Below the pieces are notes generated by a model that was given only the letters and a program-made list of their open reading frames with translations, was not told the DNA's origin and made no database searches. From a virus: a DNA stretch of 53,064 nt. The stretch spans positions 1-53,064 of IMG/VR virus record IMGVR_UViG_3300009181_004240; one strand, 5' to 3'. This document shows positions 39,100 to 48,128 of the stretch, piece after piece. The position numbers were made by a program, and so were the translations under genes. Numbering within the stretch: the first letter of the stretch is position 1; each line of letters begins with the position of its first letter.

Positions 39100-39795
39100 A
39101 TGATCAAGCTAGTTAATTTATTGCAGGAAGCATTATTACCAATTGATATGGTAAAGAAATTAGCATTGGAAATGGGTGAAACCGTAACAGATGTAATTAG
39201 CGGCGGCCAAAATGGTGTAGCGTACGCGACCGCATCAGGTAAAGTTGTTAAATTAACAGGCGATCCGGCAGAGGTTGCATTAGCTACGAGATTGCGTACA
39301 AAACGATTATACAAACACATTATTAATGTATATGAAGTACGACCTATAGAAAATTTAAATGAGAATTATATAATATTAATGGATCGAATTACACCGTTCA
39401 TTATCGGTGAAGAACAACAATGGTATAATATACGTAAACAGTATCTAAATCGAAAGAATTCAGATAAAGATTTCACAGAATTTATAGCAACACTACCAAA
39501 ACAATCAAAATATTACACCATCGATTCAAAATTTATTGAAAAAATAACACAACAACGAACTGGATTACTTAGAGATTTTTCTGAATTACGAATTATATGG
39601 GAAGAAGCACATGGTGGTAATATGGGTTGGAATCGACATGGTAACCTAGTACACTTTGATGCATGGCAAGTAGTACATCGTACTAAATTAGGTACATCTG
39701 ATTATTCTGAATTAGATTATGATGCGGCAAATGAAACTCCATATGCAAAAGGATTATCTAAACCATTACAATCTTTTAAAGATAGAAATAATTAA
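39100..39795 (+). CDS. Kinase-like protein with capsid-targeting peptide, paralogue
   Basis: 231 residues, two nt after the previous gene. N-terminus MIKLVNLLQE. Shares with the 35.7 kb gene the glycine loop GGQNGVAY, KVVKLTG, YIILMDRITPF, EEAHGGNMGW and LVHFDAW. Same Glu-for-Asp change at the catalytic position. The two differ in the middle, so duplication is not recent. Confidence 0.78.
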   Translation: MIKLVNLLQEALLPIDMVKKLALEMGETVTDVISGGQNGVAYATASGKVVKLTGDPAEVALATRLRTKRLYKHIINVYEVRPIENLNENYIILMDRITPFIIGEEQQWYNIRKQYLNRKNSDKDFTEFIATLPKQSKYYTIDSKFIEKITQQRTGLLRDFSELRIIWEEAHGGNMGWNRHGNLVHFDAWQVVHRTKLGTSDYSELDYDAANETPYAKGLSKPLQSFKDRNN

Positions 39796-39799
39796 TAGT

Positions 39800-39889
39800 A
39801 TGATACGTTTAAAAACATTGTTAGAAAATATAAATTTAAGTGTGATTTCGATCACACTTTTTTACTGTTCAAACTGTCGATACATTTAA
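39800..39889 (+). CDS. Orphan capsid-targeting peptide mini-gene (29 aa)
   Basis: Begins MIRLKTLLEN, the same peptide as its neighbours, but the frame then runs through a terminator hairpin and stops. It looks like a gene that lost its body, or a target-peptide cassette. Confidence 0.45.
   Translation: MIRLKTLLENINLSVISITLFYCSNCRYI
39838..39863 (+). terminator. Terminator
   Basis: AAGTGTGAT-TTCG-ATCACACTTTTTT, a very stable tetraloop hairpin. Confidence 0.9.
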
Positions 39890-39945
39890 TTACTAGTATA
39901 TTTATATATAAATGTTAAATATTTACAATACTGAAAGTCCCGGCA

Positions 39946-40569
39946 ATGGATTTAACAACAATATCGACAATAGCAGTTGCACTTATTACTGCAGTAATAG
40001 GACCTATAGTAGTAGAATGGGTACGTACTAAATTAAAGTCATCAACCGAAACACATACTACCGTTGGTGAGGCAGTAGAGTTAGGTATTATTGATGAAAA
40101 ATTAGATAGCATGATGGCGTATTTAAATTGCGATCGCATATGGATTGCTCAATTTCACAATGGAGGTCATTTTTATCCAACCGGTAAATCCATTCAGAAA
40201 TTTTCTATATTTTATGAAAAACTGTCTGCAGGAACTACATCACTACGAAACATGCTTCAAAATATTCCAGTTTCATTGTTTCCAAAGGCTTTGAATGAAA
40301 TTCATACCAACCAAGAATTGAGTATACACTCATTTGAACCTGGCAATGAATTTTATGGAATGGAATCTATTTCAATACCACTTAAAACAAAATCATTTTA
40401 TATGTATGGAGTATATAATTTAGAAGATCGTTTGATAGGTGTAATGGGAATTGCGTTTAATGGACAAGAACATAAGCTATCTGGAGATGAATTGGATTAT
40501 ATTGCTACTAAAAATGGTGTTATTGGTACTTTATTAACAAATTATCTATATGCGCCTGGAAAAAAATAA
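39946..40569 (+). CDS. Membrane-anchored GAF-like protein (207 aa)
   Basis: N-terminal transmembrane helix (ISTIAVALITAVIGPIVVEW). The rest resembles a GAF sensor domain: CDRIWIAQFHNGGHF, then IPLKTKSFYMYGVYNLEDRL and a final helix. Similar GAF-type proteins occur in large marine phages. Ligand unknown. Confidence 0.78.
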   Translation: MDLTTISTIAVALITAVIGPIVVEWVRTKLKSSTETHTTVGEAVELGIIDEKLDSMMAYLNCDRIWIAQFHNGGHFYPTGKSIQKFSIFYEKLSAGTTSLRNMLQNIPVSLFPKALNEIHTNQELSIHSFEPGNEFYGMESISIPLKTKSFYMYGVYNLEDRLIGVMGIAFNGQEHKLSGDELDYIATKNGVIGTLLTNYLYAPGKK

Positions 40570-40615
40570 TATGCGTTTATATATATAATAAAATCATCAT
40601 ATTATTAGGAACACA

Positions 40616-40711
40616 ATGGAATACACTACAGAAGATTACGATATCCTTTTCGGAGTCATGTTTGACGAAGTTGCTGAACAATTGGATATCGAAGATGCTG
40701 TGTTAGTATAA
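40616..40711 (+). CDS. Small acidic protein (31 aa)
   Basis: MEYTTEDYDILFGVMFDEVA and on; ATG in an ACACAATG context. Short; kept because of acidic, helical composition and a downstream terminator. Confidence 0.5.
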   Translation: MEYTTEDYDILFGVMFDEVAEQLDIEDAVLV

Positions 40712-40747
40712 GATATTCGACTGCTACCTTAGTCGTTTTAGTTAAAG

Positions 40748-40774
40748 AACCTGAGCTTTTGCTTGGGTTTTTTT
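40748..40774 (+). terminator. Terminator
   Basis: AACCTGAGC-TTTT-GCTTGGGTT followed by a T-run. Confidence 0.88.
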
Positions 40775-40815
40775 GTGGACGAATATTTATAATAAAGAAG
40801 TTAATAAGGATATTT

Positions 40816-40965
40816 ATGGCTGCAGCAGTTAAAAAACAAGGATCTAGCAAATTGCATATCGGTAAATCAAAAGTAAAAAGACCAAGTGTGCATTCTAAAA
40901 CTAAAAATAGCAAAAATAAATCTAGTAAAAATTATTCTAAACAATATGTGAGCCAAGGAAGATGA
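40816..40965 (+). CDS. Small basic Lys/Ser-rich protein (49 aa)
   Basis: ATG 40816 gives MAAAVKKQGSSKLHIGKSKV and a KSKNSKN-rich tail. Histone-like composition, so possibly DNA-associated in the head. Overlaps the next gene by 4 nt. Confidence 0.72.
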   Translation: MAAAVKKQGSSKLHIGKSKVKRPSVHSKTKNSKNKSSKNYSKQYVSQGR

Positions 40966-42284
40966 TACGATTAACCTCATTATTATTAGAAGATGAACAG
41001 CGTGTTTATAAAGCATTGTTTATAGGAGATATACAAACCGTTTCGCCAACAAGTTTTGCAAAAAAGGTATTACGTTCTAGATATCTTAACGGCGAAATAA
41101 ATGGTCGAGTAAATGCATCGATTACAGATTTAAATAACATACTTCAAACTAATATGTTAAAAGAATATGATGTAGTAACGATATTTCCTGGTTTAATTAA
41201 AAATACAAAAAATGCAGATGTTATTATACAGACACTAGCATCAATGTTTTCGTTAGTTAAAGAATATAATTGCATATTAGTTGCTATAACGAATACCACA
41301 TCAGAATTTGTTGATAAACCTGAATTATATGAATTCAATGAATCTATATCAGAATGGATTCAATCTCAAGATATTGCCGATGTTGTTATCGATACAACGG
41401 AATTCAGTAAATTAGATTTTATACGACATGGTACCATGTTAGACGAAGATGCACAGAATACAATAGCACAACAATGGATGCAAAATGTATTACCATTATT
41501 ACAATCGACTGATGATTTAGATGTTGTTGATACTGATGGTATGATTGATGCTAATGTAGAACAAATAAAAGATCTACAAGTTAAATTGTTATCATTAGGC
41601 TATTTAGAAACTAGTGACGAAGTTACTGGGAAATTGGATAGTAACACAAAAATTGCATTATCGCAATTTCAACGAGATCGAGATATAAACCCAACTGGTA
41701 CTATAGATAAAACTACAATTAGTAAATTAGATACGGTTGCTGATACAGATGATTCTAATTTAGCTAACCTAGTTCCTAAGAAAGTAAAACGTTCTAGAAC
41801 TATTAGTCATAATGATATTGCAACTGTTAATACTATAATAGATTTCTTTGTAGATAAAGGATTATCTGAAACCGGTGCTGCAGGTATTGCTGGTAATTTA
41901 TTCATCGAATCCGGATTTAAAACAGATAACCCAGGTGATCATGGTACATCAAATGGATTAGCACAATGGCATAATGAACGTTGGTGGGGTCCACGTGGAT
42001 TTGAAGCTTGGTGTACAAATAAAGGATTAGATCCATGGTCTGTTAATGGACAATTGGAATTTTTATGGTGGGAGTTGAGTACTAATCATAGCGCATTAGC
42101 CGAGAAACTTAAAAATGAAGATATTACGCCAGAAGATGCTGCATATTTATTTGCAAAACTTTATGAACGACCGGCACATATTTCTTCTGAACGAAAAACG
42201 AAAGCAGCTGAATTTTATGAGGAATATTCAAAATCTTCATTAAATCCGTTAAATACATTGGATGCGTTAAATCCGTTAAATTAA
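40962..42284 (+). CDS. SGNH-like/peptidoglycan-binding/lysozyme fusion with capsid-targeting peptide
   Basis: 440 residues. N-terminus MIRLTSLLLE. Residues about 13-180 resemble an SGNH-type hydrolase (YKALFIGDIQTVSP near the start), although the usual nucleophile Ser is not obvious. About 185-255 is a peptidoglycan-binding repeat (IKDLQVKLLSLGYLETSDEV, IALSQFQRDRDINPTGTIDK). About 285-430 matches phage tail-lysozyme proteins (GLSETGAAGIAGNLFIESGF, NGLAQWHNERWWG). A packaged wall-cutting enzyme could help DNA entry. Ends with NPLN repeats. Confidence 0.85.
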   Translation: MIRLTSLLLEDEQRVYKALFIGDIQTVSPTSFAKKVLRSRYLNGEINGRVNASITDLNNILQTNMLKEYDVVTIFPGLIKNTKNADVIIQTLASMFSLVKEYNCILVAITNTTSEFVDKPELYEFNESISEWIQSQDIADVVIDTTEFSKLDFIRHGTMLDEDAQNTIAQQWMQNVLPLLQSTDDLDVVDTDGMIDANVEQIKDLQVKLLSLGYLETSDEVTGKLDSNTKIALSQFQRDRDINPTGTIDKTTISKLDTVADTDDSNLANLVPKKVKRSRTISHNDIATVNTIIDFFVDKGLSETGAAGIAGNLFIESGFKTDNPGDHGTSNGLAQWHNERWWGPRGFEAWCTNKGLDPWSVNGQLEFLWWELSTNHSALAEKLKNEDITPEDAAYLFAKLYERPAHISSERKTKAAEFYEEYSKSSLNPLNTLDALNPLN

Positions 42285-42319
42285 ATTAAATAGATATATA
42301 TAGTAAAAGAAACGATATT

Positions 42320-42850
42320 ATGAAAATATTCGATATTAATAACCCGACACATGTTCGTATCCTTAAGGAAGAAATTAGCAGAGCTAAACGAATTATTGCT
42401 GAAACATATTCAGCTGATGCAGTATGGGAAAAAATGACAGACAACGATCGCAAAACTGAGTTATATTCAGCAAAGGCAATGAACCCGGATGAATTAGTTA
42501 ATGCAAAATGGGATGCAATTCCTGCTGATACACAAGATCAGATAGATTTAACAAAATATAGTTTAGCAAATATGCCAGGTAGCTCTGGTAATATGTCTGG
42601 ATTGCGTGGGATACAAAAAATTGCAAATGAAGATGCGAATGTAAAAACTTTGGTTTCAAAATACTTAAAACAAGTAGGTCGTTCTTTATCTGATATTACT
42701 GTTGCACAATCATATGAGTTACAAACAAAGATTGGTAAATTAAGACAACAAACTAGTTCTCCAACTAAATCTAGTATCGAACTAAATCCTAGAGATTTTG
42801 GTGGAGGTCCGTCTCAAAGTCCATTCAATAAAGGATATACAGGTGACTAA
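42320..42850 (+). CDS. Virion-type protein (176 aa)
   Basis: N-terminus has LKEEISRAKRIIAE, which includes LxE-type cleavage sites but not the common MIKL peptide. Helical with a Pro/Gly/Ser-rich end. Shares its stop with the next start (TAATG). Confidence 0.78.
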   Translation: MKIFDINNPTHVRILKEEISRAKRIIAETYSADAVWEKMTDNDRKTELYSAKAMNPDELVNAKWDAIPADTQDQIDLTKYSLANMPGSSGNMSGLRGIQKIANEDANVKTLVSKYLKQVGRSLSDITVAQSYELQTKIGKLRQQTSSPTKSSIELNPRDFGGGPSQSPFNKGYTGD

Positions 42851-43041
42851 TGAATAAACCTAATTTTATACATGTTATTGTAATACATGAAGATGGTACT
42901 ACCATGTCTAGATTTATTAATACAGCACATATAATGCAGGTTTATGAAAAAAATGGAAATGTATATATCGAATTGACAGAATTTACCACATACAAAGTAT
43001 CAACCCCAAACGTACACGTATTTATGGATAAATTTGTATAA
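42850..43041 (+). CDS. Hypothetical protein (63 aa)
   Basis: Beta-rich (FIHVIVIHEDGTTMSRFINT). Coupled to the previous gene. Unknown. Confidence 0.75.
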   Translation: MNKPNFIHVIVIHEDGTTMSRFINTAHIMQVYEKNGNVYIELTEFTTYKVSTPNVHVFMDKFV

Positions 43042-43077
43042 TTTGATATTTATATATATAAATAAATAAAGGTTAAT

Positions 43078-43263
43078 ATGACATCACAAGAAGTATTTGA
43101 AGTAATGGAACAGTTATGGGCAGATTTTAAAGAAAATCACGAACGTTTCAGAGATAAAAAAGTTAAAAAAGCTGGAGTTATAGCACGTAAGTCAATTAAT
43201 GAATTAAAAAAATTATCAACAACTTATCGTTCAATTAATTTAGCTGAATCAAAAGAGATATGA
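43078..43263 (+). CDS. Small helical protein (61 aa)
   Basis: Charged helix (VMEQLWADFKENHERFRDKK). HU-like size, but no match recognised. ATGA-type overlap with the next gene. Confidence 0.75.
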   Translation: MTSQEVFEVMEQLWADFKENHERFRDKKVKKAGVIARKSINELKKLSTTYRSINLAESKEI

Positions 43264-44081
43264 TTGAAAAACGTCGACATATTATTGAAAACACATTGAA
43301 AGAAATGATATTGGAACAGGCACCTAGCGACAGTAATACTGCCGCGGGTGCTACTTCTGATGATACATTATTTACACCTGCAGAAGAAAAATTCTTAGGT
43401 AAATTTGATGCGTATGGAACAACCCATTTAGGAATTATTTATTCTACATCTGATATTGGTATTCGTGAGTTTATCGGAAGAAGTGGTGCTGAGTTAGATT
43501 TAACACCTGAAACATTGTTATCATTAGTACGTCGTAACGTTGTTAAACTTGTACCATATACTGGGTTCGGTCAAAACGATGATTATACAATAGAATTGCA
43601 ACTTAGTTTAAATGATGTTAAAGGTTTAGGTGCTGATGACAAAGAAGCATTAAAATCTAAAGAATCTAGCGGAGGTGGTGCTATGCCAGCAGAACCATCG
43701 ATGCCAGAAGCACCGATAGAACCAGCACCAGATCTTGCATGGGTTGTAAAATATGGTGATGTTTTAAAAGAATCGGTTACAATTGCAAAGCAATTAATCA
43801 GTGAAAAGAAAAAAACAAAAGAAACTAGCAATATTAAAATATATTCAGACCAATCTAGAATATTAAAACGTCTTCCTAAACACTTTGTTACTCAATTAAA
43901 AAAGATTATTGAGTTATTAGATAAAAAAACTAATAACGTAAGTGAAAAAGAACGTTTAATTGCTGACATTTTAGATAATTTACAAATTAATTTTAATTTA
44001 TCTCCAAAACATATTACAAAATCATATGAATTTCACAAAAGTCAGAAAAGATTACAAAAATTCATTGATAAAGATAAATAA
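43260..44081 (+). CDS. Virion-type protein with cleavage-site-like N-terminus (273 aa)
   Basis: N-terminal helix ends LKEMILE then QAPSDS, consistent with cleavage after LxE. A Pro-rich linker (PAEPSMPEAPIEPAPD) divides two domains. Basic C-terminal end. Probably structural. Confidence 0.78.
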   Translation: MIEKRRHIIENTLKEMILEQAPSDSNTAAGATSDDTLFTPAEEKFLGKFDAYGTTHLGIIYSTSDIGIREFIGRSGAELDLTPETLLSLVRRNVVKLVPYTGFGQNDDYTIELQLSLNDVKGLGADDKEALKSKESSGGGAMPAEPSMPEAPIEPAPDLAWVVKYGDVLKESVTIAKQLISEKKKTKETSNIKIYSDQSRILKRLPKHFVTQLKKIIELLDKKTNNVSEKERLIADILDNLQINFNLSPKHITKSYEFHKSQKRLQKFIDKDK

Positions 44082-44085
44082 ATAA

Positions 44086-44116
44086 TTTGAATTACGCTTT
44101 TTATTTCATATAATAG
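44086..44116 (+). promoter_or_regulatory. Class A promoter (TTTG form)
   Basis: TTTG at 44086, 19 nt, TATAATAG at 44109; gene at 44154. Closest to the textbook Bacteroidota promoter. Confidence 0.72.
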
Positions 44117-44153
44117 TGGTAATAAAAATAAATGTTATACTAAATTTTTAAAA

Positions 44154-44363
44154 ATGAGTTATTACACAGCAAAAGTTCAACTAACAGACGAAGTTGACAC
44201 GCCGAAAGGCCCAAAAATCAAAAAAACAACAGAGACATACCTTGTCGAGGCAATGTCGGTTACAGAAGCAGAAGCAAAAGTTATCGAAGATTTTAAAGGA
44301 TATACTTTTGACTTCGAAGTTAAATCAGTTACAGCAAGTAAAATCGTTAAAATTTTAGAATAA
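44154..44363 (+). CDS. Conserved phage protein (69 aa)
   Basis: YTAKVQLTDEVDTPKGPKIK, then TETYLVEAMSVTEAEAKVIE. This matches a small DUF-type protein frequent in Bacteroidota phages (from memory). Shares a base with the next gene. Confidence 0.82.
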   Translation: MSYYTAKVQLTDEVDTPKGPKIKKTTETYLVEAMSVTEAEAKVIEDFKGYTFDFEVKSVTASKIVKILE

Positions 44364-44638
44364 TGGGTTATAAAGCCGGAGATACTGTGATTGTTACTCA
44401 AGAAGATGTACATCACGTAGGAGTTGTATTAGATAAATACACACTCAGCAAAGCAACTGTATATGATGTTTTATTAGAAAACAGAACAGCATTGATAATG
44501 TTAAATACAGCATTTTCAAAGAAAACTTTTATTAATAAAGGTTTAACAGCAAAGTTATGTGACACAGACCTCATTCAGACAACTATTCCTTATAAGGAGA
44601 TGTTATTGAATGATCGGTTACCAATTTGCCACGCATAA
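44363..44638 (+). CDS. Hypothetical beta-rich protein (91 aa)
   Basis: Begins MGYKAGDTVIVTQEDVHHVG, an SH3-like barrel opening. Unknown. Confidence 0.78.
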   Translation: MGYKAGDTVIVTQEDVHHVGVVLDKYTLSKATVYDVLLENRTALIMLNTAFSKKTFINKGLTAKLCDTDLIQTTIPYKEMLLNDRLPICHA

Positions 44639-44747
44639 TATTGAATATACGAACATCTTAGTATATATGCAAATTTTATAATAAAGTTTATTTTAATTTG
44701 CGAATAATACATTAAATGAACGTATTTACCTCCAAAATTTAAGTTAA

Positions 44748-45389
44748 ATGACTTCAAATGAATTAGAATCTAAAATCACAGGTATATTATCAAATACATC
44801 TGAATATGATGTTTTAGCAACAGATCACCCAGATTATATGTTATATAGTCCACACTCAGTTGGATATAATACAATTTCTGAACAAAATACCTTATTTTTA
44901 CATGTTTTATCCGGCTTTAATCCTAATCAGTCTATATTAGATATAGGTTGTGGACGAGCCGATATGGCGCACTTTATTAGCGAATTTTACGGTAAATTGA
45001 ATGCGTATACAGGTATAGATCATAATCCTATCATGGCAGATCTAGCAAAACAGAAATATGGCTATGACGTAATGATAGGTGCATTCGAAACAACGGAATT
45101 AAATCAACATGATTGGGTTGTTGCATCCGGTGTATTTACTCAACGTCGTTGTGAAACCGAAGAACAAGATTTTAACAAATTATTAGATGATATTGAATTA
45201 ATGTATAACATTGCTAACTCAGCAGTTTCATTTAATTTGTTATCTCCAATAAACACACACCACCACGAAGGGTTCTTTTATGTTCACCCGGGACTAATAT
45301 TGGATATGTTAATTGAACGATACGGATATGTATCAGTTAAAAATAACTATTCGAAAGATGTATATACAATAACAATTTATAAATTTTAA
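44748..45389 (+). CDS. SAM-dependent methyltransferase
   Basis: 213 residues. Motif I ILDIGCGRADMAHFI, acidic motif YTGIDHNPIM, and motif IV-like DWVVASGVF. Class I Rossmann methyltransferase. Substrate unknown; no DNA-methylase NPPY/DPPY motif is seen, so small molecule, RNA or protein is more likely. Confidence 0.88.
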   Translation: MTSNELESKITGILSNTSEYDVLATDHPDYMLYSPHSVGYNTISEQNTLFLHVLSGFNPNQSILDIGCGRADMAHFISEFYGKLNAYTGIDHNPIMADLAKQKYGYDVMIGAFETTELNQHDWVVASGVFTQRRCETEEQDFNKLLDDIELMYNIANSAVSFNLLSPINTHHHEGFFYVHPGLILDMLIERYGYVSVKNNYSKDVYTITIYKF

Positions 45390-45392
45390 ACC

Positions 45393-45785
45393 ATGATTAA
45401 AAGTATCAATCATCCATGGGCCGTTACTGATAAATTCAGAGAACGTTATGGGAACACTTGGGCTGATATGGATTTTATTTTTGAAGATAAGATCTCTACA
45501 GACAATTTTAAAACAGATCCAATGGCTGTATTAATCGGCACATTGCATATCGAAGGTAAACAGTTACCAATGCGATATAAAGACTTAATTTCATATAGTA
45601 AATCATTAGATACATTTACTAACAACATGTATGCTGAAAACGTAGGTAAACAAGATTTAATGCTAGTAGCTGTTAAAGGAACTGAGTTTACTTTGAGAAA
45701 ACATGAAGTTGCAAAATTATATGATACTATTTCAGATGCATTGGATTCTTCTATGCGAGCATACGAGTTAGGATTATATTTATAA
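45393..45785 (+). CDS. Hypothetical protein (130 aa)
   Basis: Three nt after the methyltransferase. Contains NHPWAVTDKFRERYGNTWAD. Unknown. Confidence 0.8.
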   Translation: MIKSINHPWAVTDKFRERYGNTWADMDFIFEDKISTDNFKTDPMAVLIGTLHIEGKQLPMRYKDLISYSKSLDTFTNNMYAENVGKQDLMLVAVKGTEFTLRKHEVAKLYDTISDALDSSMRAYELGLYL

Positions 45786-45800
45786 TAAAATAAGGTACCT

Positions 45801-45959
45801 ATGCAAACATATATTTATTACAGCCGTAATGATACTAAATGTGAAATCATAGGACGTGTATTGGCAACGAGTTTGGACGGGGCACGTGAATGTATAATGC
45901 AAATGAAACGTTTATCTGCAGCTAATGTAGATGAATTATTTGTAATAAAAAAGGTCTAA
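45801..45959 (+). CDS. Hypothetical protein (52 aa)
   Basis: MQTYIYYSRNDTKCEIIGRV, then a helix. Fifteen nt after the previous gene and 2 nt before the next. Typical small phage protein, unknown role. Confidence 0.7.
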   Translation: MQTYIYYSRNDTKCEIIGRVLATSLDGARECIMQMKRLSAANVDELFVIKKV

Positions 45960-45961
45960 AC

Positions 45962-46399
45962 ATGAACACAGTATTTGACAGCATTAATGTTAACTATTCA
46001 GAGTATAGTTACTTTAATCAATTAGCTAAATCAGAACAATTGCATTATTTTTTTGATTTATATGAATCCGGAGTTGCTCGTTTAAATGGAATTGATTTAC
46101 AAACATTTTTTAGTGCAATTAAAGATTCATTGAATGTTGATGAACCAATATCTAATACCGATAATGATGAATATCCATTAGATGTTGATAGAGTTGATGT
46201 GATGATTGATGATCATCATATTATGATTGAATCAAATAGTTTAAAGGCTGTTAGATATATGATTAATAAGTTTATAGAATCTGGTTATATTCTTAGACGT
46301 GATAATGATACTGAAAAGTATTTTCGTAAAGACAAATTAACTAAATACATGAGAATATTTCACATCGTAGATCAAACATCCTCAATTTGTTTAAATTAA
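45962..46399 (+). CDS. Hypothetical protein (145 aa)
   Basis: Helical, acidic. SEQLHYFFDLYESGVARLNG and ALKAVRYMI-like segments. Unknown. Confidence 0.8.
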   Translation: MNTVFDSINVNYSEYSYFNQLAKSEQLHYFFDLYESGVARLNGIDLQTFFSAIKDSLNVDEPISNTDNDEYPLDVDRVDVMIDDHHIMIESNSLKAVRYMINKFIESGYILRRDNDTEKYFRKDKLTKYMRIFHIVDQTSSICLN

Positions 46400-46405
46400 T
46401 AAGTT

Positions 46406-46981
46406 ATGGCAAAAAGACAAGTTGACGATAAAATACAAGCAAAATTTGAAAAACCGCAATTCTCAATCGAGGATGCGGTTTATTTTTCTTTTTTAGGACA
46501 AAAACAATACGGATATGTTACACAAATTACGCCAGTTAATTGGGGTGTTAAATACACAGTTCAATCGTCTAATGGACTTCGTTACCCGTGCGGTATCATC
46601 ATCGAAGGCATCAAGACCACATATGACGCAGGAGTCATTTACTTCGAAGAATCTAAAGAACTCGGATCTAATGAATGTCGACGAAGATACGAAGCCGGAA
46701 GAAATTGCAAATCGATTAATGCAGTTCCTAGCAACGCCAGAAGGACAGAAATTGAAAGCACAGACAGTGATCAAACAAGCAAACCAAATGTTGATACCTC
46801 TGTTGGAAAAGTGGATGCAAACACCAAACGAAGAAATAGCACAACGAATGTTGCTAAGCCTAGCACTGATGGAGTGTCAACGAGCAATAGAAAAAAACGA
46901 AGCCCTGTTAAAAACGCTGAACTGACAAATGCAATCCAGCGTCAAAAAGATTTCCTCAATGGGTTTATTAATCGAGATTAA
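46406..46981 (+). CDS. Hypothetical protein with SH3-like N-terminus and disordered tail (191 aa)
   Basis: The first 85 residues look like a compact beta domain (EDAVYFSFLGQKQYGYVTQI). From about residue 90 on, the sequence is K/S/T/N-rich and low in complexity, ending NAIQRQKDFLNGFINRD. That tail overlaps a second plausible gene in the +1 frame, so part of it may be constrained by the other frame. Confidence 0.78.
   Translation: MAKRQVDDKIQAKFEKPQFSIEDAVYFSFLGQKQYGYVTQITPVNWGVKYTVQSSNGLRYPCGIIIEGIKTTYDAGVIYFEESKELGSNECRRRYEAGRNCKSINAVPSNARRTEIESTDSDQTSKPNVDTSVGKVDANTKRRNSTTNVAKPSTDGVSTSNRKKRSPVKNAELTNAIQRQKDFLNGFINRD
46671..46925 (+). CDS. Overlapping +1-frame gene (84 aa)
   Basis: ATG 46671, fully inside the 191-aa gene. 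The product is a well-composed acidic helical protein: MNVDEDTKPEEIANRLMQFL, then LIPLLEKWMQTPNEEIAQRM. It has better protein-like composition than the host frame's tail. It could also be reached by a +1 frameshift from the upstream frame. Confidence 0.55.
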   Translation: MNVDEDTKPEEIANRLMQFLATPEGQKLKAQTVIKQANQMLIPLLEKWMQTPNEEIAQRMLLSLALMECQRAIEKNEALLKTLN

Positions 46982-48127
46982 TTAGATACTATGTTTTTGA
47001 GCATACCAACAGAATTTTTGTCTTAAGTATGTATTTACATCAGCTTTGTTTTTTGTTATAGTTTGTATAGCACTCCATTTTTTATATGGTGGAAATGAAT
47101 TAGTTGTATTAGCTATATTTAAAATATCATCAGATACAGCTGGAGTATTGCTTATAATTTTGTTAATACGGTCTGCAACATACGTAACAGCTTCTGGTTT
47201 ATAACTCAGCCCAAACATAGGTTGGCCTTTTGATGCCAACGCAGTTCGTAAATTTATTGACATATCTTTAAGTTCTGGGAATTTAGACCAATATCTGTGT
47301 GACCACGATGATGCTTGTTTAAACCAGTCTTTAAATTTCTCAATATCATTGATTGTATTAAGTTTTACAAATTGCATTTGTCCAGTTGCCGCTTTTTTTA
47401 TTATTGGCATCCATGTCTCGGCTATTTTTTTAGATGTTGGATTACCAGCATATCCAGCTGCTATCATATATTCGTTTAACGTAATTCCATCTTTATAATA
47501 TTCTAGTCTCGCTTGACTTTCGAATTGTTTCGCTAGCATATTCCAATCAACAGTACCAATTTCATCTATTATTACTCGACCTTCTGCTCGAGTTAGCCCG
47601 GTTCTTTTTATCATTTCGTCGTCTGTTTTTGTTTTAGCTAAAGAATTTTCTATTTTCGTAGCATTGTTTTCTATACCCATTGCTAGCTTGTCCCAATTAA
47701 AAAACTTTGCAGCTCCACCTGCTAGCGATGAAGTAATACCATCTTTAATCATCCAACGTACAGCATTACCTTTAGTAATACCGCGGTTCTTTGCAACGAT
47801 ACCAACGAGTTTATTCAGTGCTTTACCAGCTAGTGCTGCTAATAGTAGTGTCCCTACTGTGAGCTTTGTCCACTCAAAAATATCGTTGTAATGAGCAATT
47901 TTTGCTGGGTCTATTTCTGATATATCACTATTCGCAACAACTGTCTTATCTTTTGCTGCTACGGCTTTTTTCTCTGCTGCGGCTTTCTCCCTTGCTGCTT
48001 TCTCCCTTGCTGATTTCTCCCTTGCTGCTTTTTGTTGAGGAGTTTCTTTAGGTGTTAAAGCACCTCCTTGTTCGTTTAATATACGATCACAAATTTGTAG
48101 TTTTAGTGATTTTGTTTTAGTATTCAT
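46982..48127 (-). CDS. Minus-strand virion-type membrane protein (381 aa)
   Basis: N-terminus LKLQICDRILNE then QGGALTP, a variant of the targeting peptide with cleavage after LNE. Next come tandem AREKAAREKA repeats, a hydrophobic helix (LTVGTLLLAALAGKAL) and a folded C-terminal part ending CWYAQKHSI. Converges with the plus-strand gene at 46.4 kb. Probably packaged and membrane-active; inference. Confidence 0.8.
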   Translation of the reverse strand: MNTKTKSLKLQICDRILNEQGGALTPKETPQQKAAREKSAREKAAREKAAAEKKAVAAKDKTVVANSDISEIDPAKIAHYNDIFEWTKLTVGTLLLAALAGKALNKLVGIVAKNRGITKGNAVRWMIKDGITSSLAGGAAKFFNWDKLAMGIENNATKIENSLAKTKTDDEMIKRTGLTRAEGRVIIDEIGTVDWNMLAKQFESQARLEYYKDGITLNEYMIAAGYAGNPTSKKIAETWMPIIKKAATGQMQFVKLNTINDIEKFKDWFKQASSWSHRYWSKFPELKDMSINLRTALASKGQPMFGLSYKPEAVTYVADRINKIISNTPAVSDDILNIANTTNSFPPYKKWSAIQTITKNKADVNTYLRQKFCWYAQKHSI

Positions 48128-48128
48128 A

